Assembly: GCA_049276515.1 (NCBI GenBank)
Contig: JBASWO010000027.1
Location: forward strand, 1-5,863
Source: JAATFY01 sp049276515
GTDB taxonomy: Bacteria; Pseudomonadota; Alphaproteobacteria; UBA9219
Direction of reading: 5' to 3'
Length of the DNA: 5,863 nucleotides
The notes beneath the pieces are model-generated. The model saw only the letters and a program-made list of their open reading frames with translations, was not told where the DNA came from and made no database searches. Below, piece by piece: positions 5,580-5,863 of this stretch; positions within the stretch are counted from its first letter, which is position 1; each line of letters opens with the position of its first letter. The position numbers and the translations under genes were made by a program.

Positions 5580-5863
5580 TGAATAACCTCCCAGACTTTT
5601 TTGGCTATATCACGGTAAAGCTTGGCGACATTGCTCTGAGGCTTAGCCTCTACAATCGGATCACCCGCATCAGATGTTTCACGGATTGCTATTTCCAATG
5701 GAATTTCACCCAAGAAGGGCACACCTAATTTTTTAGCTTCATGGCGCGCACCGCCATGACTAAAAATATCACTACGCTCATGGCAATGCGGGCATAGAAA
5801 ATAGCTCATATTCTCAATAATGCCTAAAACAGGAACATCTACTTTTCTAAACATATTGAGCCC
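5576..5863 (-). CDS. mrp: Mrp/ApbC-type P-loop Fe-S carrier ATPase, C-terminal part only
   Basis: Mrp/ApbC/Nbp35-type proteins bind and hand on Fe-S clusters in the cytoplasm using a deviant P-loop ATPase fold. The frame runs off the window edge, so the N-terminus and nucleotide-binding motifs are not visible; 95 residues are seen. They start GLNMFRKVDVPVLGIIENMS, a characteristic stretch of the family. CPHC follows, whose two Cys (visible residues 24 and 27) are the dimer-bridging cluster ligands. Then come GVPFLGEIPLEIAIRE and SDAGDPIV, also typical. After CPHC most homologues have Gly and later IFGxGG; here it is CPHCHERSDIFSHGG, a small deviation unlikely to affect function. An ATG lies three codons in, but the upstream codons already match the family, so it is internal. 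The TGA stop at 5578-5576 overlaps the GTG start of the carbonic anhydrase gene. Confidence 0.95.
   Translation of the reverse strand, partial: GLNMFRKVDVPVLGIIENMSYFLCPHCHERSDIFSHGGARHEAKKLGVPFLGEIPLEIAIRETSDAGDPIVEAKPQSNVAKLYRDIAKKVWEVIQ
5587..5592 (-). promoter_or_regulatory. Ribosome binding site that fixes the GTG start of the carbonic anhydrase gene
   Basis: On the minus strand GGGAGG is followed by TTATTCA and then GTG. This is the strongest Shine-Dalgarno in the window and lies inside the last codons of mrp. With the GTGA overlap, it supports the rare start codon and points to independent loading plus coupling. Confidence 0.8.

Noticed and set aside
5638..5650. Perfect short palindrome GAGGCTTAGCCTC inside mrp
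   Set aside because: It has six-base arms around one base, lies within codons of a conserved gene and is not followed by a T run. Chance is the simpler explanation.
1..5863. A defence system, mobile element, CRISPR array or riboswitch
   Set aside because: All coding space is taken by conserved metabolic genes, the non-coding gaps total under 70 bases, and no repeats or transposase-like frames are present.

Overview
The window looks like chromosomal housekeeping DNA from an alphaproteobacterium of moderate GC (roughly mid-40s percent by eye, low for the class). The assignment rests on four things: hom and glpX lie head to tail, an arrangement common in Alphaproteobacteria; the synthase is a class I PHA synthase; the Mrp C-terminus reads IAIRETSDAGDPIV, an alphaproteobacterial style; and the gamma-type carbonic anhydrase resembles alphaproteobacterial ones. 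I cannot name the order or species. No insertion sequence, phage gene, tRNA, rRNA, CRISPR array or integration site was seen. Almost every base is coding.

Layout. (1) Bases 1-2902, minus strand: a tight four-gene block. In transcription order it holds a small proline-rich putative lipoprotein (2516-2902), hom for homoserine dehydrogenase (1227-2501), glpX for class II fructose-1,6-bisphosphatase (235-1218), and a small three-helix membrane protein of the CBU_0592 type (232 down to the window edge, C-terminus cut). Gaps are 14, 8 and 2 bases, so one transcript is likely. (2) Bases 2903-2943: a 41-base divergent spacer. (3) Bases 2944-4998, plus strand: phaC, a class I polyhydroxyalkanoate synthase of 684 residues with an unusually long Pro/Glu-rich N-terminus. 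(4) Bases 4995-5863, minus strand: a gamma carbonic anhydrase family gene, overlapped by 4 bases (GTGA) with the end of an upstream mrp/apbC gene whose N-terminal part lies outside the window. phaC and the carbonic anhydrase gene converge, and their stop codons share the four bases TTAA.

Function. The genes cover aspartate-family amino acid synthesis (Hom), gluconeogenesis (GlpX), carbon storage as PHA (PhaC), Fe-S cluster carriage (Mrp) and a left-handed beta-helix metalloprotein. They share a theme of central carbon metabolism, but nothing in the sequence shows that they form one system. I found no convincing undescribed system. The points most worth a second look are the uncharacterised lipoprotein at the head of the hom-glpX block, the PhaC N-terminal extension, the small membrane protein coupled to glpX, and the regulation of the very short phaC divergent spacer.
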